From Candidatus Parcubacteria bacterium (lineage in GTDB: Bacteria > Patescibacteriota > Minisyncoccia > Phycocordibacterales > CAIZLB01): a stretch of DNA of 13,108 nucleotides. Position 1 is the stretch's first letter; the number at the start of each line of letters is the position of its first letter. The notes under the pieces were generated by a model. The model saw only the letters and a program-made list of their open reading frames with translations. It was not told the DNA's origin and did not search any database. A program made the position numbers and the translations under genes. The stretch spans positions 1-13,108 of the forward strand of contig JACMMR010000074.1 of assembly GCA_014378965.1 (NCBI GenBank), in the 5' to 3' direction. This document shows positions 1 through 6,682 of the stretch, piece by piece.

Positions 1-1
1 G

Positions 2-74
2 TGCCAAGGGCCGGGCTCGAACCGGCGACCCCATCCTCTTCAGGGATATGCTCTACCAACTGAGCTACCTTGGC
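2..74 (-). tRNA. tRNA-Phe (anticodon GAA)
   Basis: The reverse complement folds into a full cloverleaf of 73 bases. The acceptor stem is GCCAAGG paired with CCTTGGC, the D arm is GCTC/GAGC with GG at 18-19, the anticodon stem is TATCC/GGATG, and the T arm is GCCGG/CCGGC with loop TTCGAGC. The seven-base anticodon loop is CTGAAGA, giving anticodon GAA (Phe, codons UUY). The discriminator base is A. Only the first base after it is inside the window (a C), so whether CCA is encoded cannot be told. Position 37 is G, whereas bacterial tRNA-Phe normally has A37. The gene lies 19 bases after the stop of the small membrane protein on the same strand, with no terminator between them, so it may be processed from the secA transcript. 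Confidence 0.95.
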
Positions 75-93
75 GCGTCTTAATCAAACATAA

Positions 94-336
94 CTATTTT
101 AAAAATGAACCAAAATTAGAAACCTGACTATATGTTTCCATCAATTGCTCTAAATAAGGTTTCGTATAATAGAATGTTCCCAAAGAAAGTCCTATAATAA
201 CAAACCATTTTAGAGATGAAAAAAGCAGTGACCATCGAGCTCTCCTTTCAATGCGATGAAGCATGTGATTGGATTGCTTAATATCTTCTTCTATCGTATC
301 TAAGCGATGTAAAATGGCTTCGTAATCTTCGTTCAT
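94..336 (-). CDS. Small single-pass membrane protein, unknown function
   Basis: An 80-residue protein that I do not recognise. The first half (MNEDYEAILHRL onward) is charged with heptad-like spacing of hydrophobics (I, L, I, I, L, I), suggesting a short coiled coil. A basic stretch (RIERRAR) comes next, then one hydrophobic segment (about residues 41-56, WFVIIGLSLGTFYY), and a short polar tail. The positive-inside rule puts the N-terminal coiled coil in the cytoplasm. An in-frame TTG at 372, directly after the secA stop codon TAA and preceded by AGGGG, would add 12 residues. I chose the ATG at 336 because other genes here start on ATG without a Shine-Dalgarno. The gene follows secA immediately and is probably translated from the same mRNA, so a membrane role linked to secretion is possible but unproven. 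Its stop is TAG. Confidence 0.7.
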   Translation of the reverse strand: MNEDYEAILHRLDTIEEDIKQSNHMLHRIERRARWSLLFSSLKWFVIIGLSLGTFYYTKPYLEQLMETYSQVSNFGSFLK

Positions 337-372
337 AAAATCTATAGTAGCAATATTTTCAAGTAAAATCAA

Positions 373-2652
373 TTACCCCTGACTTATCAATCTTGTCACA
401 TTTCCAATAAAATCAGACTTTATCTTTTCATTAAGTTGTTTAAAGGCAATCAATCCTTCCCTCTTGTATTCTACTATAGGATCGTGTTGACCTATTGCTC
501 TAAAATTTACGGATGTTTGAAGGTGACCCATATTATCAAGATGATTCATCCAATAAAAGTCGTGTATTTGAAGTAATACCTGTTTACAAATTTTGTAAAA
601 TTCATCCGTCTTTTTGTTTTCTGGAATTTCTTGTCCTACAAGCATATCATCGACTATATGTTTTAGTACTTCACCTTCCCCAAGTAAAATAGTTTTTCTT
701 CGAGTGTAAATATTTTGTCTTTGTTGATTAAGAACATCATCAAACTCTAGAACTCTTTTTCTTGAATCAAAATGAAAACCTTCAATTTTCTTTTGAGCAG
801 ACTCGAGTGATCTAGAAACAAGTTTATGTTGTATTGCTTCATCTTCTGGTAATTGCATACGAGCCATTAATCCTTTAATTGTGTTGTTAGCAAATACACG
901 CATGAGTTCATCTTCAAGTGATACATAGAACTGTGTCTCACCTGCGTCTCCTTGACGCCCTGAGCGACCACGGAGCTGATTATCAACTCGTCGTGAATCA
1001 TGTCGTTCGGTTCCAATCACATACAAACCTCCAAGATCTTTTATTTCTTGATTTTGCTCAGATGTAGAAGGAGTACCACCAAGCTTAATATCAACACCTC
1101 GACCGGCCATGTTTGTAGCAATTGTTACTGCTCCATTTTTACCAGCTTGTGCTATAGTTTCACCTTCTCGTTCCGCAAGTTCTGGTTTTGCATTTAATAA
1201 ATTGTGTTTAACACCAGCAACTTTTAGATACTGAGACAGTAACTCATTTTTTTCAATTGAAATAGTACCAACCAAAACAGGTTGCCCTTTTTGATTTAAT
1301 TCTTTTATTTTTTTTGCAATAGCTTTAAATTTCCCAAGCTCGGTCATAAAAATAAGGTCATCTTTGTCCACACGTGTTAATGGTTTATGAGTCGGAACTG
1401 AAACAACATCAAGCCCATACACTTTTATAAATTCTTCACGTGAAGTCATACCTGTACCAGTCATTCCTGAAAGTCTTTCATACAATCTAAACAAGTTTTG
1501 ATAGGTAATTGATGCTGCTGTTTTACTTTCCCGTTGAATTTTTACCCCTTCTTTAGCTTCAATAGCCTGATGTATACCATCAGACCAACGACGTCCTGGT
1601 TGAACTCTTCCTGTAGATGTGTCCACAATAAGAACTTCACCATCTTTAATAAGATAATCTACTTCTTTGTGATATATTGCTTTTGCTTTAATGGCCGTTT
1701 CTAAATGATGGACAAGGTTTATATTTTCATTATTATAGAGATCTGTTATATTTAATTTTTTCTCAGCTAAATCTATACCTTCATCGGTAACTTGAATTGA
1801 TTTAAATTTCTCATCATATATATAGTGTTGATCTCTTTTGAAATCCTGCACTATAGATGCAAAAGTTTTATAAACATCATTTGACTCTTCTGCAGGTTGA
1901 GAAACTATTAATGGACTTCTAGATTCATCGATCAAAATAGAGTCCGCTTCATCAATAATCGCAAAATAATGCCCACGTTGTCTTAATTCTTCTTTAGAAT
2001 TTGCAATATTATCAAATAGATAATCGAAACCAAACACCGAGTTTGTTCCGTACGTTATATCAGCCTCGTAGGCTTCCTTTCGAGTACATGGTCTTAAAAA
2101 TTCATATTCTATTTTGAAAGATCCTGTTTCATCTTCTTTTTTATCATTCTTAACTGTTGTATGTGACAGATCATAAATAAATGATTTATCCTGCATAATA
2201 ACTGCCGTTGACACACCAAGTGCATAATATATTTGTCCCATCCAAACCGCATCACGACCAGACAAGTAATCGTTCACCGTTACAACATGAACACCTTTCC
2301 CAACAAGTGCATTAAGATACGTTGGCAATGTCGCCATCTGTGTTTTTCCTTCGCCTGTTTTCATTTCAGCCACATTGTTGTCATGTAAAATCATTCCACC
2401 AATAAGTTGTACGTCATAATGACGTTGATTTAAGGTACGTTTTGCAGCTTCTCGAACTAAGGCAAATGCTTCAGGGAGATACTCGTCTAGTTTTGTTTTA
2501 TCTGCACCAGTTAGTGTAGATTTTAATAGTAATGATTTTTCTCTTAGCTCCACATCAGAAAGAGATGAAACAGTTGACTCAAAATCGTTGATAATAGCAA
2601 CCTTTTTTTGATATTTTTTTATAGGAGAACCTAGTAAATTTAAAAATGACAT
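373..2652 (-). CDS. secA: Preprotein translocase ATPase SecA (reduced form)
   Basis: SecA is the cytosolic motor that pushes unfolded preproteins through the SecYEG channel using ATP. All the ATPase motifs are visible: Walker A (MKTGEGKTQMA, about 97-107), ADITYGTNSVFGFDYL (198-213), Walker B IIDEADSIL (232-240), GMTGTG (396-401), TNMAGRGVDIKLG (513-525) and the arginine-finger block NQLRGRSGRQGDAG (558-571). The preprotein-crosslinking domain lies between about 241 and 390. The protein is 759 residues, against about 900 in E. coli. It ends soon after the scaffold helices (EYKREGLIAFKQL, 728-740), so the C-terminal linker and zinc-binding tail are missing. The segment between the EFDDVLNQQR block (636-645) and the WMNHLDNMGHL helix (701-711) is only about 55 residues, so the helical wing domain is much reduced. 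Residues about 157-187 form an acidic/basic insertion in the first nucleotide-binding domain that E. coli lacks. It starts at an ATG with a likely promoter only 7 bases upstream. Confidence 0.98.
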   Translation of the reverse strand: MSFLNLLGSPIKKYQKKVAIINDFESTVSSLSDVELREKSLLLKSTLTGADKTKLDEYLPEAFALVREAAKRTLNQRHYDVQLIGGMILHDNNVAEMKTGEGKTQMATLPTYLNALVGKGVHVVTVNDYLSGRDAVWMGQIYYALGVSTAVIMQDKSFIYDLSHTTVKNDKKEDETGSFKIEYEFLRPCTRKEAYEADITYGTNSVFGFDYLFDNIANSKEELRQRGHYFAIIDEADSILIDESRSPLIVSQPAEESNDVYKTFASIVQDFKRDQHYIYDEKFKSIQVTDEGIDLAEKKLNITDLYNNENINLVHHLETAIKAKAIYHKEVDYLIKDGEVLIVDTSTGRVQPGRRWSDGIHQAIEAKEGVKIQRESKTAASITYQNLFRLYERLSGMTGTGMTSREEFIKVYGLDVVSVPTHKPLTRVDKDDLIFMTELGKFKAIAKKIKELNQKGQPVLVGTISIEKNELLSQYLKVAGVKHNLLNAKPELAEREGETIAQAGKNGAVTIATNMAGRGVDIKLGGTPSTSEQNQEIKDLGGLYVIGTERHDSRRVDNQLRGRSGRQGDAGETQFYVSLEDELMRVFANNTIKGLMARMQLPEDEAIQHKLVSRSLESAQKKIEGFHFDSRKRVLEFDDVLNQQRQNIYTRRKTILLGEGEVLKHIVDDMLVGQEIPENKKTDEFYKICKQVLLQIHDFYWMNHLDNMGHLQTSVNFRAIGQHDPIVEYKREGLIAFKQLNEKIKSDFIGNVTRLISQG

Positions 2653-2692
2653 GTGTATATTTATAGCACAAAATATAGAAAATATTAAGCAA
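2653..2692 (-). promoter_or_regulatory. Likely secA promoter with extended -10, giving a leaderless mRNA
   Basis: On the minus strand the sequence TGCTATAAA (-10 at 2660-2665 with the TGn extension) is followed by exactly 7 bases and then the secA ATG. This places the transcription start at or next to the A of ATG. No convincing -35 is seen at 16-18 bases; TTGCTT at 2687-2692 is 21 bases away. There is no Shine-Dalgarno sequence. The terminator of the upstream gene ends just before this region, so secA probably depends on this promoter. The motif is seen; its use is inferred. Confidence 0.55.
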
Positions 2693-2705
2693 AAAGGTTA
2701 AATAA

Positions 2706-2743
2706 CAAAAGTACGTAGGATTTTTACATCTTACGTACTTTTG
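2706..2743 (-). terminator. Rho-independent terminator of the Lys-rich protein gene
   Basis: A perfect 12-base inverted repeat, CAAAAGTACGTA and TACGTACTTTTG, flanks a 14-base centre that can add GAT/ATC pairs around a GTAAAA loop. On the minus strand it begins 20 bases after the TAG stop of the small basic protein, and its 3' arm runs into TTTTGTTATTT. The A-rich arm on the other side gives a T-rich end on the plus strand too, so it could work in both directions. Confidence 0.8.
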
Positions 2744-2762
2744 TTTAGTGGGATAGTATGAA

Positions 2763-2849
2763 CTATCTTTTTTTTGTTGTTTTCTTAACTGCTTTTTTAG
2801 GAGCTGCTTTTTTTACAACTTTTTTAGCTGCTACTTTTTTTACTGCCAT
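2763..2849 (-). CDS. 28-residue Lys/Ala-rich basic protein, histone-H1-tail-like
   Basis: ATG at 2849 opens a 28-codon frame beginning MAVKKVAAKKVVKK and ending TTKKR before TAG. Twelve of 28 residues are Lys and one is Arg, with no acidic residue, so the net charge is about +13. Six Lys-Lys doublets (positions 4-5, 9-10, 13-14, 18-19, 22-23, 26-27) are separated by Val/Ala, one Pro and Thr, as in the C-terminal tails of bacterial histone-H1-like proteins. That resemblance suggests nucleic-acid binding (nucleoid or RNA/ribosome), but no fold can be assigned. A good promoter, a structured leader and a strong terminator frame the gene as a single-gene unit, which supports it being real despite its length. 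There is no Shine-Dalgarno; the start lies in A/T-only sequence. The composition alone could be spurious, but the flanking signals argue against that. Confidence 0.75.
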   Translation of the reverse strand: MAVKKVAAKKVVKKAAPKKAVKKTTKKR

Positions 2850-2889
2850 ATATTTATTTTTATTTAAAATTATTTAGAAATGATTATCG

Positions 2890-2929
2890 CGTGTGAAGCT
2901 TTATGTTCGACAAACATTTTCTTCTCACG
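2890..2929 (-). promoter_or_regulatory. 5'-terminal hairpin in the leader of the Lys-rich protein gene
   Basis: On the minus strand, CGTGAGAAG (2929-2921) pairs with CTTCACACG (2898-2890) over 9 positions with a single A-A mismatch. Inside it ATGTT pairs with AACAT around loop TGTCG, separated from the outer stem by an A-rich internal loop. The structure starts about 1 base after the predicted transcription start and leaves about 40 unstructured A/T-rich bases before the ATG. A hairpin at the extreme 5' end could protect the mRNA from 5'-dependent decay or bind a regulator, perhaps the encoded protein itself. The pairing is seen; the function is inferred. Confidence 0.6.
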
Positions 2930-2936
2930 TATTTAT

Positions 2937-2966
2937 ATTATACACTAATTATTTTTTACAATGCAA
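2937..2966 (-). promoter_or_regulatory. Sigma-70-type promoter of the Lys-rich protein gene
   Basis: On the minus strand TTGCAT (2961-2966) is followed by an 18-base spacer and a consensus TATAAT (2937-2942). The predicted start is near 2930, giving a leader of about 80 bases. This is the best promoter match in the window. Confidence 0.75.
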
Positions 2967-3100
2967 ATATTTATTACAAAAATAATTTGTGGATAATTAT
3001 TTTTTTTAAATAAATTTTTTTATTTATTTTTTTATATGTTTTAATTTATCAAAACAGAAATATAATATAGGTAAAAAATAATTTTTTTAATTAAATATTA
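2967..3100. other. Gene-free, extremely AT-rich spacer with one DnaA-box match
   Basis: No reading frame is supported here. Bases 3001-3050 hold only two G or C. An A/T-only inverted repeat (AAATAAAT at 3008-3015, ATTTATTT at 3022-3029) lies inside. At 2988-2996 TGTGGATAA is a perfect match to the reverse of the DnaA box TTATCCACA. A near match TTATACACT (2938-2946) overlaps the neighbouring -10. The spacer separates the end of the polymerase/ligase-like gene from the Lys-rich gene promoter. Confidence 0.5.
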
Positions 3101-3135
3101 AAAAAATCCCACTCTTTTCTAGAATGGAATTTTTT
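3101..3135 (-). terminator. Rho-independent terminator of the polymerase/ligase-like gene
   Basis: On the minus strand AAAAAATTCCATTCT pairs with AGAGTGGGATTTTTT over 15 positions (two G-U wobbles) around the five-base loop AGAAA, followed by a further T-rich run. It begins 11 bases after the TAA stop at 3146-3148. Confidence 0.88.
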
Positions 3136-3145
3136 AAAGATTATT

Positions 3146-5302
3146 TTATTTAGCAGCATTAATAATCTCAACTTTTTTCTCTGGAATTGCAATTCCAAGT
3201 TTTTGTACTAAGATAGTTTTTACTTTTTTATTGGTAAATAAATCCCAAAACTCTTTTTTAACAATTAAATCATAATGATTTTTTGTATAGCCTGTAACTA
3301 GAACTTCAGCAATTTTATCTACATCGGCCATAGCGTAATCGCTTCTTTTTGCAACTTCAGCTAGCATTCCAACATAATAACCGTAGGCAGTAATATTTTC
3401 AGGTGCATCTTCATAGGCTTTCTTGAGAAGTGCTGTAGCACCAGCCACGTCACCCTTGTCTATCAATATAACTGCTTTGCTGTATGCAAAAGTTTGTTTT
3501 GTTGGCGAAAGATTATATGCTTTATTTATATATACCAAAGCAAGATCCTCCAGACCTATAGCTTTGTATGTATTTGAAACAAAATAATTATATCTTGAAT
3601 CATCGCCTATTTCTTTATCATATTTATCAATATTCATTTTATATACGTTAAATAAATTTTGTTTTGTAGTCGTCGAACTTTTAGTATCCGCTGCAACTTT
3701 AGGTAAGAAACTTGAAAGTTGTTCAAAAGCTTCAAATCGTCCAGTTGGATTTTCGTCCAACACATTTTTAAAATCTGTATCTATTGTAGCTGGTACCCCT
3801 CTTGTTTCTTGAGAAGTTTTTAAAATTCCAATCAGCTCAATATTTTGCTTGTAAGGTTTTAATATTGTTTGATAAGAAACATAAGATAATGCAAGAAGTG
3901 CTAATACTGATATTAGAATAATTTTATTAATTTCCGTTTCGGATAATGGTTTTGTGTTTGATGCTTCGTGCCGATCGTGTGTATGTCTGTCATTTATATA
4001 TCCAAGAATAAGGAAGAATAATACATAACTCGAAAGGTTATCGAAAACAAATACATTGTGTACAAAATATGATGCTAATAATCCAAGCCATATAGATTTT
4101 TCTATGATTGTAAATTTTGATTTTTTAGAAAATATAAAATACAGAGCAATACCAAACAAAGACAGATATCCAACAAGTCCCAGTATACCAGCAGCAATCA
4201 ACCAATCCATAAACACATTATGAGACCGATCAAACCATTGCTCTTGAGCATACATATGTGGATTATAATATTTTGCAAATACATACCCAAAGTTATCCTG
4301 TCCCCAACCTAACAATGGCTTTTCCTTCACTCCTTCAAAAGCCATTTTCCATATCATAGTTCGACTTTGTCCTTGATTGTTAAGAAGTGAGCGTAAATCA
4401 AAAGTTACCAACGCTGCAAACCGAGAAAGTGATGGATTATTTTCTACAAATGCAGAATGCTTGAAAATACCCAGGAATGCTACTGATCCTATAACTATAG
4501 CTAGAAATGTTATAGCACTAAAGCGAATGAGTTTATTCTTTTCTTTCCAAGCTAAGAATACAGATGACAACATTAAACCTATAACTAAACCAACAAAAGC
4601 ACCTCTTGTTCCAGTCTTATATAATATAAACAAGTTGAACAATGCAACAGCTATGTATAGTGCAATAGCTGTGTAGTTATTGACATTTAGCTTTTTCATA
4701 GGTTTATGTTCGCCGGATTCCATCAATTCCCTTTCTCTATTTCCGCGAAAAACCATAGCTGAACCAAGTAAACCAAAAAATATGTGAATAAGTGAATATA
4801 CTCCTAGGTATGAGGAATTACCGAGGTGACCTGATATACGATCTTTATCACCCAATGCGTGTAAACCAGTGACTACAGATATCAATAAAGAGAAGTGCAG
4901 AAGGTATGTCCATTCTTTCTTTCTAAGGGTTGATGCTGAAATCACAAATAATACTGCCATATAGAGCATGGTTACAAAACCTTCCATTCTTTCAAAGTTC
5001 GACCAAAAACTACGAATCGGATTTACACTGTTAATAGTAGCCAGTAAAAGCACGGTCATAAAACCAACCATCGCATATAGCATGAGTGATCTTTTTGGAC
5101 GAGAATTTTTATCAATCAGTACAAGGCCAGTATATGACGCAGTTGATAATATAATCATTAATCTCATAAAAAAGGCCTTGCTTGTAATATAAGGGAAAAA
5201 TAATTCTCCAGAAAAAATAAAAGGGGTTAATAATGTCGCACCTATTAAAATGATTGTAATGAATCTGAGAGCTTTTTTAATATCTTGTATTTGTGTATTC
5301 AT
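3146..5302 (-). CDS. O-antigen polymerase/ligase-like membrane protein with TPR-like tail
   Basis: A 718-residue protein with about ten or more hydrophobic segments between residues 12 and 435, then one more (about 459-477) and a soluble tail. The family signature is clear: LGNSSYLGVYS (160-170), KTGTRGAFVGLVIG (229-242), the periplasmic block ending GWGQDNFGY (332-340), and RSHNVFMDWLIAAGILGL (359-376), as in Wzy/WaaL (O-antigen ligase) proteins. These transfer or polymerise undecaprenyl-linked glycans on the outer face of the membrane. The tail has helical repeats resembling TPRs (about 570-650), likely binding the acceptor or partner proteins. Whether it is a polymerase, a lipid-glycan ligase or a protein O-glycosyltransferase cannot be told from sequence. 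An upstream ATG (5371) would add 23 residues, but these run back across the promoter and into the divergent gene, so the ATG at 5302 is chosen. It probably acts with the divergent flippase. Confidence 0.9.
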   Translation of the reverse strand: MNTQIQDIKKALRFITIILIGATLLTPFIFSGELFFPYITSKAFFMRLMIILSTASYTGLVLIDKNSRPKRSLMLYAMVGFMTVLLLATINSVNPIRSFWSNFERMEGFVTMLYMAVLFVISASTLRKKEWTYLLHFSLLISVVTGLHALGDKDRISGHLGNSSYLGVYSLIHIFFGLLGSAMVFRGNRERELMESGEHKPMKKLNVNNYTAIALYIAVALFNLFILYKTGTRGAFVGLVIGLMLSSVFLAWKEKNKLIRFSAITFLAIVIGSVAFLGIFKHSAFVENNPSLSRFAALVTFDLRSLLNNQGQSRTMIWKMAFEGVKEKPLLGWGQDNFGYVFAKYYNPHMYAQEQWFDRSHNVFMDWLIAAGILGLVGYLSLFGIALYFIFSKKSKFTIIEKSIWLGLLASYFVHNVFVFDNLSSYVLFFLILGYINDRHTHDRHEASNTKPLSETEINKIILISVLALLALSYVSYQTILKPYKQNIELIGILKTSQETRGVPATIDTDFKNVLDENPTGRFEAFEQLSSFLPKVAADTKSSTTTKQNLFNVYKMNIDKYDKEIGDDSRYNYFVSNTYKAIGLEDLALVYINKAYNLSPTKQTFAYSKAVILIDKGDVAGATALLKKAYEDAPENITAYGYYVGMLAEVAKRSDYAMADVDKIAEVLVTGYTKNHYDLIVKKEFWDLFTNKKVKTILVQKLGIAIPEKKVEIINAAK

Positions 5303-5339
5303 GCGGAGTATTATAACATGTATTTTAAAGAAAGTTACC
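5303..5339. promoter_or_regulatory. 37-base divergent promoter region between ligase-like and flippase genes
   Basis: For the minus-strand gene, TGTTATAAT (5310-5318) is a perfect extended -10. It is followed by 7 bases and then the ATG at 5302, again placing the start of transcription at the start codon. The core TTATAA (5311-5316) is palindromic, so the plus strand also reads TATTAT/TATAAC here, with TTGTAT at 5285-5290 as a possible -35 (18-base spacer). The two promoters may overlap, so binding of RNA polymerase in one direction would exclude the other. Motifs are seen; use is inferred. Confidence 0.55.
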
Positions 5340-6635
5340 ATGAAAAAAGTCACCTTAAAACAACGCATCATAGAAAAATGGGAGCATGCCGGCTTTCAAA
5401 AATATTTTCAAAACACTGGTTGGATGTTCTTTGCAAGAATTTTTGGCATGGCTATTGCCTTTTTTGTAACTGCAATTGTTGCCCGATACCTCGGACCGGA
5501 AAAATACGGAACGCTGATGTATGCAGTCAGCTTTGTGGGACTATTCTCGTTTATAGCGTCGCTCGGCATGGATCATATTATATATAGAGAGTTAATCAAG
5601 CATCCTGAAAATGAAAATAAAATCCTTGGAACTTCGTTTACACTTCGACTTGCTGGAGGATTTCTAGCTTTTTTTGCAACAATATTATTCTCTTCTTTAG
5701 TTCTCCATGGTGTATTAGAAAAAAAATTAATCATCATTATTTCATTTTCATTTATTTTTCAGACTTTAAGTATCTTAAACTATTCATTCCAATCTCGACT
5801 TGAAAACAAAAAACTTTCCTATACAATAATAATCACCACAGTAATCTTGTCTTTACTAAAATTAGCTATTGTCTTCTCAAATAAAGGTATCCTATTTTTA
5901 AGTGCTGTTCTGGTAATTGAACCTGTGATATATGGCTTGTTTTTAGTTTTCTATTATTCGAAGTATTTTGGAAAAATTAAAAGGTGGACTTTTGACTATG
6001 AAATGGCTAAGGATATTATCAAAGCCTCACTTCCCCTTATGTTTTCAGCAGTATTTGTACTAATTTACTCAAGAATTGACCAGATTATCGTTAAGCATTT
6101 TCTAAATTCAACCGCAGTTGGTTTATATAGTGCTGCAGTTACCTTGTCAGAAGTATGGTATTTTATCCCTGGCATTATTGTAAGTACGCTTTTTCCTTCC
6201 ATTATTAATACGAAAAAAAATGATGAAATTGTATACCGCAAAAGAATCATACACCTTACACTACTACTTATTAGTATTTCTTCATTCATTGCAATTTTAG
6301 GAACTCTGTTTGCAAAATATATTTTACATCTTATATTTGGATTAAGTTTCGTTGATGCATATAGAGTATTACAATTATATATTTGGTCAGGGGTAGGTAT
6401 AAGTATTGGAACAGTTCTGATTCAATATCTTATTACTGAAAAACTTTCTTCTATCATTCTATATACTTCTATCATCGGTATGGTAATAAACGTGGCACTA
6501 AATTTGTGGCTTATTCCAATATATGGAATAAACGGATCAGCCTTTGCAACCCTTATCTCATACACCGTTGGACCGTTAAGTGCACTTTGCTTTAAGAGTT
6601 CGAGAGAAAAAATACTTAAGCTATTTATCCAATAA
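5340..6635 (+). CDS. Polysaccharide flippase (Wzx-like, MOP superfamily)
   Basis: A 431-residue polytopic membrane protein with about 12 hydrophobic segments, the usual size and layout for Wzx-type lipid-linked oligosaccharide flippases. The N-terminal pattern is typical: a basic amphipathic start (MKKVTLKQRIIEKW), then TGWMFFARIFGMAIAFF, then VARYLGPEKYGTLMYA (47-62), the conserved RxLGpexYG turn. It should move undecaprenyl-linked glycan units from the cytoplasmic to the outer leaflet. An upstream in-frame ATG (5250) would add 30 residues reaching into the divergent gene and lacks family resemblance, so the ATG at 5340 is preferred. There is no Shine-Dalgarno sequence. It is more AT-rich than the enzyme genes downstream. 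Confidence 0.92.
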   Translation: MKKVTLKQRIIEKWEHAGFQKYFQNTGWMFFARIFGMAIAFFVTAIVARYLGPEKYGTLMYAVSFVGLFSFIASLGMDHIIYRELIKHPENENKILGTSFTLRLAGGFLAFFATILFSSLVLHGVLEKKLIIIISFSFIFQTLSILNYSFQSRLENKKLSYTIIITTVILSLLKLAIVFSNKGILFLSAVLVIEPVIYGLFLVFYYSKYFGKIKRWTFDYEMAKDIIKASLPLMFSAVFVLIYSRIDQIIVKHFLNSTAVGLYSAAVTLSEVWYFIPGIIVSTLFPSIINTKKNDEIVYRKRIIHLTLLLISISSFIAILGTLFAKYILHLIFGLSFVDAYRVLQLYIWSGVGISIGTVLIQYLITEKLSSIILYTSIIGMVINVALNLWLIPIYGINGSAFATLISYTVGPLSALCFKSSREKILKLFIQ

Positions 6636-6682
6636 ATTCTTTGATTAAACAATTTTATTTAAACAAGATACTGTGGTAAAAT

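Noticed and set aside
1000..1197. 65-residue plus-strand frame inside secA
   Set aside because: Lies antisense to an unmistakable secA; Cys/Ser/Phe-rich composition typical of a shadow frame.
2763..2849. Programmed frameshifting on the A6-A8 runs of the Lys-rich gene
   Set aside because: The runs follow directly from AAA Lys codons, and no useful alternative-frame product is apparent.
3008..3029. A/T-only inverted repeat as a terminator or transposon end
   Set aside because: Low-complexity A/T sequence forms such repeats easily; no G/C stem, no target duplication and no neighbouring transposase.
4377..5192. Two plus-strand frames (4377-4676 and 4968-5192) opposite the ligase-like gene
   Set aside because: Both are antisense to conserved membrane-protein sequence and show no family resemblance or start signals.
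5250..5339. Longer N-terminus for the flippase from ATG at 5250
   Set aside because: It would overlap the divergent gene's N-terminus and promoter; the family-typical sequence begins at the ATG at 5340.
5303..5371. Longer N-terminus (23 residues) for the ligase-like protein
   Set aside because: The added stretch crosses the perfect extended -10 at 5310-5318 and reads into the flippase gene.
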